Part shown: piece after piece, positions 1 through 9,826 of the stretch
Layout of the letters: the number at the start of each line of letters is the position of its first letter
How positions within the stretch are numbered: the first letter of the stretch is position 1
Source: an uncultured Oscillospiraceae bacterium
GTDB lineage: Bacteria > Bacillota > Clostridia > Oscillospirales > Oscillospiraceae
Assembly: GCA_947581795.1 (NCBI GenBank)
Contig: CANPVS010000006.1
Location: 1 to 64,000, forward strand
Direction of reading: 5' to 3'
Length of the DNA: 64,000 nt
Made by a program: the position numbers and the translations under genes
The notes under the pieces: model-generated
Database searches by the model: none
What the model saw: only the letters and a program-made list of their open reading frames with translations
What the model was told of the DNA's origin: nothing

Positions 1-179
1 TGCGCCACTCCGCTTAAATCTTATTTCCTACGCAGGGTCCTCTTCTTTTCCCTGTCCACTTTCCCTGGGGCAGTTCAACCGGCAGGGGGATCTTTGCGCG
101 GTGTCGTTCGCCGTTCCTTTCAAAAACGAAAAATCCCGTTACAATTAAGGAATTATTTATAATTTTGGAAGCTTTTACC

Positions 180-208
180 TTGCAACAGGAATCAACTTAT
201 ATTATAAT
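180..208 (+). promoter_or_regulatory. sigma-A type promoter of the nucleotidyltransferase gene
   Basis: TTGCAA at 180-185 and TATAAT at 203-208 with a 17-nt spacer, in an AT-rich stretch about 50 nt before the ribosome site. No confident gene is seen in bases 1-179. Confidence 0.7.
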
Positions 209-263
209 GCTATTATTGTAAACCTGTCCGTCAGCGATGGACGGACGGCAAGGAGTTTATGGT

Positions 264-1175
264 ATGGGAATCACGCTCGTGGTGCTGGCCGCAGGGATCG
301 GATCCCGCTACGGCGCGGGCATCAAGCAGCTGGCGCGGGTAGGCCCCTCCGGGGAGATCATCATGGATTACTCTGTCCATGACGCGGTCCAGGCGGGGTT
401 CGACCGGGTGGTAGTCATCCTCCGCCGGGATATCTATAAGGATTTCTGCGAGGCGGCCGGCGAGCGGCTGGAGCGGCTGTGCCGGGCTAAGGGCGTGAGA
501 TGGGACTACGCCTTCCAGGATCTGGGCGACGCCCCTCAGGGGCGGACGAAGCCCTGGGGCACGGGCCAGGCCGTGCTGTCCTGCAAGGACTTGCTGGACG
601 GTCCCTTCGCCGTGATCAACGCCGACGACTATTACGGCAAGAGCGCCTATAAAGCCGCCCATGACTTTCTGGCTGCGGGCGACCCGCAGCACCCCTACCG
701 GTTCGCCATGACGGGATTCGTGCTGAAAAACACCCTGTCCGAAGCGGGCGAGGTGACCCGGGGCCTGTGCGCGGTGGACGAGAGCGGCCATCTCACCGAC
801 ATCAGAGAGACGCGCCACATCGTGAAGACCCCCGAGGGGGCGGCGGTGAACGGACCGGACGGGCTCCATCCCCTGAACGGGGACGGCATGGTGTCCATGA
901 ATATGTGGATGCTGACGCCTGCCTTCGTGGACAAGCTGGAGGACGGCTTCGGCCGGTTCAAGGCCGCCATGAAGGACCCTTTGAAGGACGAGTACCTGCT
1001 GCCGGAGATCGTGGGCCGGATGGTGAAGAGCGGTCTCGCCAGCGTACAGGTGTTGCCCAGCCGCGACCGCTGGTTCGGCATCACCCACCACGACGACAGA
1101 GATATGGTGGAGGCGGCTTTCCGGGAGCTGGTGGAAAAGGGGGAGTACCCCCGGGACCTGTTCGCCGGTATCTGA
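264..1175 (+). CDS. NTP_transferase-fold sugar nucleotidyltransferase
   Basis: A 303-residue cytoplasmic protein of the nucleotidyltransferase superfamily, which joins a nucleoside triphosphate to a sugar or alditol phosphate. It opens with a beta strand and a glycine-rich signature (VVLAAGIGSRYG, then K at IKQL), as in GlmU/RmlA-type enzymes. A metal-binding type NADDYYG motif lies near residue 120. The ATG at 264 was chosen over the ATG at 237 because AAGGAGT at 250-256 is correctly spaced only for the later start. The gene is monocistronic, with a strong promoter upstream and a hairpin downstream. The sugar substrate cannot be read from the sequence. Confidence 0.8.
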   Translation: MGITLVVLAAGIGSRYGAGIKQLARVGPSGEIIMDYSVHDAVQAGFDRVVVILRRDIYKDFCEAAGERLERLCRAKGVRWDYAFQDLGDAPQGRTKPWGTGQAVLSCKDLLDGPFAVINADDYYGKSAYKAAHDFLAAGDPQHPYRFAMTGFVLKNTLSEAGEVTRGLCAVDESGHLTDIRETRHIVKTPEGAAVNGPDGLHPLNGDGMVSMNMWMLTPAFVDKLEDGFGRFKAAMKDPLKDEYLLPEIVGRMVKSGLASVQVLPSRDRWFGITHHDDRDMVEAAFRELVEKGEYPRDLFAGI

Positions 1176-1194
1176 TACATATATGGATAGGAAG

Positions 1195-1218
1195 CGACCC
1201 CGCCGAAAGGCGGGGTCG
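1195..1218. terminator. bidirectional hairpin terminator
   Basis: A 10-bp GC-rich stem (CGACCCCGCC / GGCGGGGTCG) with a GAAA loop between two convergent genes. There is only a short T run, so it may act on either strand. Confidence 0.65.
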
Positions 1219-1236
1219 TTGCTGTATAGGGGCGAT

Positions 1237-2070
1237 TCAAAACCGGCGCAGTCTCTCGGCCACGGCCGCCTGGTCCAGTTCGGGGAAAGGACGTAGGGGA
1301 GCGGGGGGCGTGTCGTAAGGGGCCAAAGGCTTTTCAAACCATGCCACGTCGCGCCAGCCGTTTTTATATCCGGCGTTGGGGGAGAGACCCACCCGCGTAA
1401 AGCCCAAGGCGGCATGGAGCGCCTCGCTGGCGGCGTTGGGCACGGTGACGCAGCCCATGGCCGTCTTGAGGCCCTGCATGGCCAGCAGGTCTATGAGACA
1501 GCTGTAAAGCCGTTTCCCAAGGCCCTGGCCGGTGGCGGACGTATCCAGATAGATGCTCAGCTCCGCCACCCAGTCATAAGCCTTCCGCTCCCGGGAGCGG
1601 TGGGCATAGGCGTAGCCCACGGGCCGCCCTGCCCGCTCCAGCACCAGATAGGGGTAGACCGCCTCTATGTCCCGGATGCGTTGGGCGAACTCCTCCGCGG
1701 TGGGCAGGTCGTATTCAAAGGTGATGGAGGTATCGATGTACTCTCTGTAGACGTCCAGGAGCGGGCCGGCATCCTCCGGTCTGGCGAGGCGGACGGTGTA
1801 ATTTTCATCGGGAAACGCCAGTGTGAGGCCGGAGTTCTCCCGGCCGGCGTCCCGGAGCACCCGGAGCACCTTCGCGCCGTAGGAACTCTCCTCCATGGCC
1901 TCAACGTCCCGGAGGACCAGAGTCACGCCGTCCATCTCCATAAGGCAGTCATGCAGGGCGTCCAGATTGCTCCCGTAATAGTCGGGCAGGTCCAGGGCCC
2001 GTTTCAGATAGGGGTGGGCGGTCTCCTTCGTCAGGAGCCGCCGCCCGTCCAGTTCGATCGTTTTCACCAT
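1237..2070 (-). CDS. barstar domain fused to GNAT acetyltransferase
   Basis: A 277-residue two-domain protein. Residues 1-90 are a barstar fold with the diagnostic YYGSNLDAL block. Asp37 and Asp41 match barstar Asp35 and Asp39, which plug the barnase active site. Residues 90-245 are a GNAT N-acetyltransferase resembling the phosphinothricin acetyltransferase group, with an acetyl-CoA loop GQGLGKRL and a C-terminal ALGF motif. The start overlaps the stop of the upstream barnase gene by 7 nt (2064-2070), so translation is probably coupled. Inference: the barstar part protects the cell from its own RNase. The role of the acetyltransferase part is unknown. It may be an independent enzyme or a second layer of toxin control. 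Barstar domains are normally stand-alone proteins of about 90 residues. Confidence 0.85.
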   Translation of the reverse strand: MVKTIELDGRRLLTKETAHPYLKRALDLPDYYGSNLDALHDCLMEMDGVTLVLRDVEAMEESSYGAKVLRVLRDAGRENSGLTLAFPDENYTVRLARPEDAGPLLDVYREYIDTSITFEYDLPTAEEFAQRIRDIEAVYPYLVLERAGRPVGYAYAHRSRERKAYDWVAELSIYLDTSATGQGLGKRLYSCLIDLLAMQGLKTAMGCVTVPNAASEALHAALGFTRVGLSPNAGYKNGWRDVAWFEKPLAPYDTPPAPLRPFPELDQAAVAERLRRF

Positions 2071-2606
2071 GTCACCTCATAATCGTCCGTCACATATACC
2101 TGGTCAAAGTGCTCGTAGTGGTCCTTGGAGTAGAAAAACAGCCCGTCGCTGGAGAACACCAGCCGGCGGCTGCCCCGGGAGCCGTAGCCGTCCGTGTCGA
2201 TGTCGCACTCCGTATAGGTGCGGCCCTTGGCCTCCGGGAGCTGGCCCTCGTAGTTGCCGAACCAGTCCCCGCCGATGGCGGCGCCGTCCAGGTACTTCTC
2301 CACAGAGCCGCCGCTCCAGCCCAGGTCCCGGGCCTCGTTTTTGGTGATATAGTTGGGAGGAAGCTCGCCGTAGGCGGTCAGATAAAGCACCACGTTTTCC
2401 ACATCGTAGTAGTACTCACCGTATTCCGGCGCCCAGTCTCCGGCGTCCGCGGGGGCGCTTCCGTCCTCTTCCAGGGAGTCCAGAAGGCTGTCCGCCGCCT
2501 CTGTGAGCGCGCCGGTGAGGACCTGGGCGGCCTCATCCTCCAGACCGCCGCATCCGGCGAGCAGGAGCAGCAGCGCCGCCAGCAGCAGCGCCCAAAATCG
2601 TCTCAT
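2064..2606 (-). CDS. barnase-like ribonuclease lipoprotein
   Basis: A 180-residue predicted lipoprotein: N-terminal MRR, a Leu/Ala-rich h-region and lipobox L-A-G-C with Cys19. After an acidic linker, residues 70-175 match barnase (a guanyl-specific extracellular RNase). The general base Glu133 (barnase Glu73), Arg148 (Arg87), His163 (His102) and Lys89 (Lys27, in NYITK) are all kept, so it should be active. The ATG at 2606 is chosen because GGAGG sits 8 nt upstream; an earlier in-frame start at 2678 would bury the signal peptide. It is the first gene of a two-gene unit with its barstar-like inhibitor. Unlike classic barnase it is lipid-anchored, which suggests action at the cell surface. This is inference from the lipobox. 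Confidence 0.88.
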   Translation of the reverse strand: MRRFWALLLAALLLLLAGCGGLEDEAAQVLTGALTEAADSLLDSLEEDGSAPADAGDWAPEYGEYYYDVENVVLYLTAYGELPPNYITKNEARDLGWSGGSVEKYLDGAAIGGDWFGNYEGQLPEAKGRTYTECDIDTDGYGSRGSRRLVFSSDGLFFYSKDHYEHFDQVYVTDDYEVTW

Positions 2607-2711
2607 GGAGTATTCCTCCGATCTCGTCTGTCTGATCAGGAACAGTTTACCAGATGTTGCGTCAAAATGGTAGCCCACGGGGAAGAAATTATTAAATCGC
2701 CGCCGGCGGAC

Positions 2712-2740
2712 TGGACCAACCGGGTATTTCGTTCTATAAT
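2712..2740 (+). promoter_or_regulatory. promoter of the proline-rich protein gene
   Basis: TGGACC at 2712-2717 and a consensus TATAAT at 2735-2740, spacer 17. The -35 is weak. GGGGAG at about 2750 precedes the ATG at 2766. Confidence 0.55.
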
Positions 2741-2765
2741 AGGGAAAAAGGGGAGATAAGCAGAT

Positions 2766-3506
2766 ATGAGAAAAGGAAGGATCATCCTGCTGGCCATCCT
2801 GCTGGCGGTGATATTGGCGGTGGAGCTTTATCTCTTCACCCGCTGCACAAGAGGGGATATTCCCCTGCCGGAGGGACTGTCACAGTCATTGGAGCAGGCG
2901 CGGAGCACCGCTGCGGTGTCGGAGACCATGCCCCCGGCCCCGGTGATCACGGCGCCGCCGGTCAGCTATACCAGCCCGCCCATTCCCACCGCGCCGCCCG
3001 CGACCCAGCCGCCCCAGGCGTCGGCACCGCCCGCTGACACGGCCACGCCCATGCCCACGCCCTCGGCAACGCCTATGCCCTCGGCGCCGCCTACGGAGGC
3101 GCCGCCCACCCCGGCGCCGGTGACCCCGCCGCCGGGCACAACGGTATCCAGCGGCAGCGCCAGCTCCAGCACGGGCACCAATCTCAATATGTCCATCTCC
3201 TGGCAGGCGGTAGATATGGGCGGCGGCACCACCCGGGTCACCGTGAGCGGCTCCGTCACGTCCTACAGCCTGCAGGTCATCAGCGAGCCGGTGACGGTGT
3301 CCGTGGCCGGCTACAGCACCACCGTCATGGGCAGCGCCGTGAACGTGCCCGACGGCACCACCAGCCTCACGTCCACCAGCCTTTTCAGCACCACCATTGA
3401 CGTGCCCAGCGGCACGGTGGGGGACCTGACCGCCACCTGGAACTTCCAGGGCTCCTACAGCGGCGTGAGCCTGCCCACGGTCACCGCCTCGGGCTACATG
3501 GGATAA
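2766..3506 (+). CDS. membrane-anchored Pro/Thr/Ala-rich extracellular protein
   Basis: A 246-residue protein of unknown function. Residues 5-24 form an uncleaved signal anchor (IILLAILLAVILAVELYLF). Residues 45-125 are a low-complexity Pro/Ala/Thr linker of the kind that spans a peptidoglycan layer. Residues 130-246 form a Ser/Thr/Val-rich, probably beta-sandwich domain with no recognised motif. The gene has its own promoter and is closed by a 21-bp hairpin, so it is monocistronic. It could be a cell-surface binding or structural module; nothing catalytic is visible. Confidence 0.7.
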   Translation: MRKGRIILLAILLAVILAVELYLFTRCTRGDIPLPEGLSQSLEQARSTAAVSETMPPAPVITAPPVSYTSPPIPTAPPATQPPQASAPPADTATPMPTPSATPMPSAPPTEAPPTPAPVTPPPGTTVSSGSASSSTGTNLNMSISWQAVDMGGGTTRVTVSGSVTSYSLQVISEPVTVSVAGYSTTVMGSAVNVPDGTTSLTSTSLFSTTIDVPSGTVGDLTATWNFQGSYSGVSLPTVTASGYMG

Positions 3507-3511
3507 AACGA

Positions 3512-3555
3512 CATAGGTCAAGCCCCGCCGGTAGACCGGCGGGGCTTGACCTATG
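3512..3555. terminator. bidirectional terminator, 21-bp perfect stem
   Basis: Arms 3512-3532 and 3535-3555 are exact reverse complements beginning CATAGGTCAAG, with a 2-base centre. It lies between convergent genes and ends 3 bases before the MATE stop codon. Confidence 0.75.
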
Positions 3556-3558
3556 GAC

Positions 3559-4920
3559 TTATTCCTGGATAGAGCGCAGGGCCTTTCGGAACTGGAAGAA
3601 GAACAGGATGGAAGTGAATGTGACGGCCACGACGTCTGCCACGGGCTCGGCGGTGTACACCGCCATGGTCTTGTCCGCCATGAGGTGGGGCATGAGGTAG
3701 ATGAGGGGCAGGAGCAGCACAAACTTTCGCATGATGGCCACGATGGCGGAGGCGCCGGCCTTTCCCAGGGACATGAAGGTCATCTGGCAGGCCACCTGGA
3801 TGCCGAACAGGAACATGGCCCCGCAGTAGATGCGGAGGGCCCGGGCGGCGAAGTCCAGGAGGGTGGGGTCCGGGGTGAAGATGCCGGCGAACAGCCGGGG
3901 GAAGAGCATGATGAGGGCCCAGAGGCCGCAGGCGTAGGCGAGGCTCACGGTCAGCAGAAGCCGGAAGGCGGCCTTGACCCGGGGGGCGTTTTTTGCGCCG
4001 AAGTTGTAGCTCAGTATGGGCTGGGCGCCTTGGCTGAGACCCTGCAGGGGCATCATGGCGAACTGCATGACGCTGGTGAGGATAGTCATGGCTCCCACGG
4101 CCACGTCACCGCCGTATTTGAGAAGCGATGCGTTGAAGCACACGGAGATGACGCTCTCGCTGCTCTGCATGACGAAGGGCGCGATGCCCAGGGCCACGCA
4201 GGGGAGGGCCAGGCTCATGCGCAGGGGGAGGGTGTCCTTTTTGAGCCGAAGGATGCTCTTGGGGCTTGAAAGGAACTTCACCACCCAGGCGCAGGAGATG
4301 CCCTGGCTCAGCACTGTGGCGAGAGCCGCGCCCCGCACGCCCATGTGCAGCAGGAAGATGAAAATGGGGTCCAGGACGATGTTGCACACCGCGCCGATGA
4401 GGACGGTGAGCATGCCCATCTTGGCGAAGCCCTGGGCGGTTATGTAGGCGTTCATGCCCAGGGTGATTTGGACGAAGGCGGTGCCCAGGGCGTAGATGCG
4501 GATGTAGTCCACGGCGTAGCCGATAGTATTTTCGCTGGCGCCGAAGGCAAGGAGCAGAGGCCGGTGGAAGGCCAGGAGTAGGGCCGTGATGACCAGGGAG
4601 ACGATGAGCTGGAGGGTGAAGCAGCTGCCCATGGTCTTCTCTGCCGTGTCCGGGTCGCCCTTGCCCATGAAGATGGAGGCCCGGGGCGCGCCGCCGGAGC
4701 TCACCAGGGCGGCGAAGGCGGACACGAACAGGATGATGGGCATGCACACGCCCAAGCCCGTGAGGGCCAGGTCGCCGGAGCCGGGCATATGGCCAATGTA
4801 GATGCGGTCCACGATATTATAGAGCATGTTGATGAGCTGGGCCGCAATGGTGGGTATGGCCAGCCGGAACAGGAGCTTTCCTACGGGCTCCGTGCCCAGG
4901 AAGTCATTGTCTTTTTCCAT
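3559..4920 (-). CDS. MATE family multidrug/Na+ antiporter
   Basis: A 453-residue integral membrane protein with about 12 hydrophobic segments in the two pseudo-symmetric six-helix bundles of the MATE/NorM-DinF family, which exports cationic drugs or metabolites in exchange for Na+ or H+. Family signatures include the first helix P-T-I-A-A-Q-L-I-N-M-L-Y-N and a QGAQPILSYNFGAK-like block after helix 7. The ATG at 4920 is preferred over 4938 because AAGGAGG lies immediately upstream of it. It is transcribed alone from the promoter at 4947-4975, divergently from the aminotransferase gene. The substrate cannot be predicted. Confidence 0.9.
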   Translation of the reverse strand: MEKDNDFLGTEPVGKLLFRLAIPTIAAQLINMLYNIVDRIYIGHMPGSGDLALTGLGVCMPIILFVSAFAALVSSGGAPRASIFMGKGDPDTAEKTMGSCFTLQLIVSLVITALLLAFHRPLLLAFGASENTIGYAVDYIRIYALGTAFVQITLGMNAYITAQGFAKMGMLTVLIGAVCNIVLDPIFIFLLHMGVRGAALATVLSQGISCAWVVKFLSSPKSILRLKKDTLPLRMSLALPCVALGIAPFVMQSSESVISVCFNASLLKYGGDVAVGAMTILTSVMQFAMMPLQGLSQGAQPILSYNFGAKNAPRVKAAFRLLLTVSLAYACGLWALIMLFPRLFAGIFTPDPTLLDFAARALRIYCGAMFLFGIQVACQMTFMSLGKAGASAIVAIMRKFVLLLPLIYLMPHLMADKTMAVYTAEPVADVVAVTFTSILFFFQFRKALRSIQE

Positions 4921-4946
4921 GGGAACGCCTCCTTGCAAACAAGTAG

Positions 4947-4975
4947 ATTTTACCGCATACGGCCGTGGCCGTCAA
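4947..4975 (-). promoter_or_regulatory. promoter of the MATE gene
   Basis: On the minus strand TTGACG (4975-4970), 17-nt spacer, TAAAAT (4952-4947). It lies back to back with the aminotransferase promoter. Confidence 0.7.
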
Positions 4976-4986
4976 GCGGTGGGCCA

Positions 4987-5015
4987 TTGCGGCGGGGGAC
5001 GGAACATGCTATACT
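4987..5015 (+). promoter_or_regulatory. promoter of the aminotransferase-epimerase pair
   Basis: TTGCGG at 4987-4992, 17-nt spacer, TATACT at 5010-5015. AAGGAG follows at about 5031-5036. Confidence 0.55.
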
Positions 5016-5045
5016 GAAGAAAAAAGAAGCAAGGAGCGTCCACAT

Positions 5046-6221
5046 ATGACATACGACTTTGATACGCTTGTAGACCGGCGGGGGACCAACGCCATGAAGT
5101 GGAACGTGGAGCCCGGGGAGCTGCCCATGTGGGTGGCGGACATGGACTTCATGACCGCCCCGGCCATCGTGGAGGCGGTGAAGGCCCGGGCGGAGCACGG
5201 CATATGGGGCTACACGGCCTTGCCGGACGCCTGGTATGACGCCTACATCGGCTGGTGGCGGGACCGCCACGGTCTTACCATGGAAAAGGATTGGCTGCTG
5301 TTCGCCACGGGCATCGTGCCCGCCATCGGCAGCGTCATCCGGCGGCTCACCGCCCCGGGGGAGAAAGTGCTCATCCAGTCGCCGGTCTACAACTGCTTCT
5401 TCTCCGCCGTCACCGACAGCGGCCGGCAGGTGAAGGACTGCCCCCTGGAGTATAACGACTGGACTCAGACCTACAGCATCGACTTCCACAAGCTGGACAC
5501 GGCCCTTTCCGACCCCGCCGTGCGCCTGATGCTGCTTTGTAACCCCCACAACCCCACGGGCAACATCTGGGATAAGAAGACGCTGGCGGCCATCGGCGAG
5601 CTGTGCGCCCGCCATGGGGTGACGGTGCTTTCCGACGAGATACACTGCGACGTGACGGACCCGGGGGTGGACTACGTGCCCTTCGCTTCCGTGTCAGAGG
5701 CCTGCCGGGACATGTCCGTCACCTTCATCGCCCCCACCAAGGCCTTCAACCTGGCGGGGCTGAAGACGGCGGCGGTGGCGGCGCCTGATAAGGCTCTGCG
5801 GGAGCGGGTGCAGGCGGCGCTCCACGCTGACGGGGTCGGCGAGGTGGGCGCCTTCGCCGTGGACGCCACGGTGGCGGCCTTCACAAAGTGCGGCGATTGG
5901 CTGGACGGGATGCGCGCCTACGTGGCGGAGAACAAGCGGCTGGTGCAGGCGTTTCTGGAAAAGGAGCTGCCCCAGGTGAAGGCGGTGCCCTCAAAGGCCA
6001 CCTATCTCCTATGGCTGGACTGCTCGGCCCTGCCTGGGTACAAGGGGGATCTTGCCCACTTTATCCGGACGGGCACAGGTCTGTTCCTGAACGCCGGCGG
6101 GATGTACGGCGACGCGGGACGGGACTTCCTGCGCATGAATCTGGGCTGCCCCCGGTCGCTGGTGGAGGACGGCCTCAAGCGCCTCAAGAAAGGCGTGGAG
6201 GCACGGGAGAAGGTGTATTGA
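5046..6221 (+). CDS. MalY/PatB-type PLP aminotransferase (cystathionine beta-lyase-like)
   Basis: A 391-residue fold-type I PLP enzyme of the MalY/PatB subgroup, which typically performs C-S beta-lyase or aminotransferase chemistry. Visible signatures: WVADMDF near the N terminus (subgroup hallmark), GIVPAIGSVIRRLTAPG, NPHNPTGN, SDEIHCD, and the PLP-binding lysine in APTKAFNLAGLK. The C-terminal domain keeps FLRMNLGCPR, with the carboxylate-binding arginine. The start at 5046 is supported by AAGGAG. The next gene starts one base after the stop, so the two are co-transcribed. The exact activity (methionine biosynthesis, H2S release or transamination) is not decidable here. Confidence 0.87.
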   Translation: MTYDFDTLVDRRGTNAMKWNVEPGELPMWVADMDFMTAPAIVEAVKARAEHGIWGYTALPDAWYDAYIGWWRDRHGLTMEKDWLLFATGIVPAIGSVIRRLTAPGEKVLIQSPVYNCFFSAVTDSGRQVKDCPLEYNDWTQTYSIDFHKLDTALSDPAVRLMLLCNPHNPTGNIWDKKTLAAIGELCARHGVTVLSDEIHCDVTDPGVDYVPFASVSEACRDMSVTFIAPTKAFNLAGLKTAAVAAPDKALRERVQAALHADGVGEVGAFAVDATVAAFTKCGDWLDGMRAYVAENKRLVQAFLEKELPQVKAVPSKATYLLWLDCSALPGYKGDLAHFIRTGTGLFLNAGGMYGDAGRDFLRMNLGCPRSLVEDGLKRLKKGVEAREKVY

Positions 6222-6222
6222 A

Positions 6223-7107
6223 ATGGAATATACGCTGAAAAATGAGAGATTCACCGCCGCGGCGACCACCGCCGGCGGGGAGCTCATATCCTTCCGGGAC
6301 GGGACCGGCCGGGAACGGCTGTGGCAGGGGGACCCGGCCATCTGGGCCGGAAGAAATCCCATCTTGTTTCCCGCCATCGGCGCGGTGAAGGGCGGCGGCG
6401 CGGTCTTTGAGGGGAACTTCTATCCCCTGTCACGCCACGGCTTTGCCCGGGGCAGGGAATTTGCCCTGGCGGAGCGGGGCGGGGACTTCGCGGTGCTGGA
6501 ACTCACCGAGAGCGTGGACACCCTGGAGCAGTACCCCTATCCCTTCCGGCTGCGGGTGCGGCACGCGTTGACGGAGGCTGGCTTCGAGACCTGCTTTTCC
6601 GTGCAGAACACAGGCGAAAAGTCCATGCCCTACTGCGTCGGCGGCCACACGGGCTATCTCTGCCCGGCGCAGGAGGGGGAGCGTTTCGAGGACTATTCCC
6701 TGGTGTTCGACCAGCCGGAGGATACAGGCTCCATCGCCGTGGCAGAGGGCGGTCTGCTGGCCCGGCGGTATCTGGACGCGCTCCGGCTCCGGGGGGAGAG
6801 GACCATCGACCTGCGCCATGAGATATTCGACGGGGCGGACACCCTGGTCTTCGACGGCCTGCGGTCCAAGGCGGTGTCTCTGGTGAGCCGGGATACCGGA
6901 CACGGCGTTCGGGTGACCTTCGGGGACTTCCCCATGCTGGGGATATGGACCATGCCCCACAAGAAGGGGCCGTATCTCTGCATCGAGCCCTGGCAGGGCT
7001 GCGCCGGATACGAGGACGAGAGCGGCGTGTTCACGGACAAGGCCCACTGCGTGGTGCTGGCTCCGGGGGAGGAAAGGACACACCGTTTCTCAGCGGAGTT
7101 TATATAA
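6223..7107 (+). CDS. aldose 1-epimerase family protein (LacX-like)
   Basis: A 294-residue protein of the galactose mutarotase superfamily, which interconverts sugar anomers on a beta-supersandwich fold. The pattern NPILFPAIG...YPLSRHGFARGREF, with His in RHGFAR, and the later LGIWTMPHKKGPYLCIEPWQG block fit the LacX/YphB-like branch rather than classical GalM. It lies directly after the PLP enzyme with a 1-nt gap, so it is co-transcribed. The sugar is unknown. Confidence 0.82.
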   Translation: MEYTLKNERFTAAATTAGGELISFRDGTGRERLWQGDPAIWAGRNPILFPAIGAVKGGGAVFEGNFYPLSRHGFARGREFALAERGGDFAVLELTESVDTLEQYPYPFRLRVRHALTEAGFETCFSVQNTGEKSMPYCVGGHTGYLCPAQEGERFEDYSLVFDQPEDTGSIAVAEGGLLARRYLDALRLRGERTIDLRHEIFDGADTLVFDGLRSKAVSLVSRDTGHGVRVTFGDFPMLGIWTMPHKKGPYLCIEPWQGCAGYEDESGVFTDKAHCVVLAPGEERTHRFSAEFI

Positions 7108-7114
7108 TTGTTCT

Positions 7115-7165
7115 CTCCCTCAGTCACCGCCAAAGGCGGTGACGGCTCCCTCGTCAGAGGGAGCC
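7115..7165. repeat. double-hairpin intergenic palindrome
   Basis: Two adjacent 9-bp hairpins: arms 7123-7131/7135-7143 (GTCACCGCC) and 7144-7152/7157-7165 (GGCTCCCTC). CTCCCT at 7115-7120 echoes the second. They could terminate the epimerase transcript, but the paired layout resembles REP-like elements of gut Clostridia genomes. Only one copy was noticed in this window. Confidence 0.5.
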
Positions 7166-7181
7166 GCAAATAGAATAGAGA

Positions 7182-7207
7182 AAGCCCCGGCCTTTCGGCC
7201 GGGGCTT
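7182..7207 (-). terminator. terminator of the pyrophosphatase gene
   Basis: An 11-bp stem AAGCCCCGGCC / GGCCGGGGCTT with a four-base loop, just beyond the stop codon at 7225 on the minus strand. Confidence 0.7.
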
Positions 7208-7224
7208 GATGCTGTATTCGCTTA

Positions 7225-9360
<2,136 letters not shown>

Positions 9361-9409
9361 AGATGAAAATCACTCCTCAAAAAAGTTTTTTGCAAATTCT
9401 GCATACTAT

Positions 9410-9438
9410 ATAATATACTGTTTGGCCGCCATTTTCAA
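9410..9438 (-). promoter_or_regulatory. hppA promoter
   Basis: Minus strand TTGAAA (9438-9433), 17-nt spacer, TATTAT (9415-9410). It lies about 50 nt from the ATG, with a GAGGAG ribosome site between. Confidence 0.7.
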
Positions 9439-9551
9439 ACAAAACTTTGCATTTTCGCCGGGTAAAACATAGTTTGGTGATAGTAGCCAAATACGGGGCC
9501 CATTTTTGGCGTTTACAGGTAAAAAATGGCGCTCCCGGCAGGAACTGTCCA

Positions 9552-9580
9552 TTGCCGGGAGCGGCGAAAAACGCTATGAT
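9552..9580 (+). promoter_or_regulatory. promoter immediately before a small gene (possible leaderless mRNA)
   Basis: TTGCCG at 9552-9557, 17-nt spacer, TATGAT at 9575-9580. Transcription would start close to 9587, the A of the ATG of the next gene. Confidence 0.5.
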
Positions 9581-9586
9581 AGGCCT

Positions 9587-9826
9587 ATGAAAAAGTTCTT
9601 ACATACCTTTAAGAATATCTCCCCCGGCGGCCTTCTGGCGGTGCGGGTCATACTGGCGCTGTGCTGCCTCATGGCCTTCGCCGGTTTTCTCCTGTGCCTG
9701 TTCGCAGGGGAGCCGGGGGTGAGGAGCCACTATACCTACCGGCTGGCCAAGGCAATGGGAGACGCCCCGGCGGGGGTGCTGCTTTTGGCGGGGATCGGCC
9801 TCATCATTTTTGAGTCAAGCCGATGA
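9587..9826 (+). CDS. small two-helix membrane protein
   Basis: A 79-residue protein of unknown function. It has a basic N terminus (MKKFLHTFK), a hydrophobic helix at about residues 18-43 and a second at about 60-75 (AGVLLLAGIGLIIF), so probably a hairpin in the membrane. No ribosome site sits at normal distance before the ATG. A well-formed -10 ends 6 nt upstream instead, which suggests a leaderless message. The last 23 bases overlap the 3' end of the convergent Toprim gene. The reading frame is sensible, but no family is recognised. Confidence 0.6.
   Translation: MKKFLHTFKNISPGGLLAVRVILALCCLMAFAGFLLCLFAGEPGVRSHYTYRLAKAMGDAPAGVLLLAGIGLIIFESSR

Noticed and set aside
1..179. Short open frames on both strands at the window start
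   Set aside because: No start codon with a ribosome site and no recognisable motif; could be the end of a gene outside the window, but that cannot be supported.
2895..3150. Possible tandem DNA repeat in the proline-rich protein gene
   Set aside because: The repetition is at the level of Pro/Ala/Thr codons and is not a regular DNA unit.
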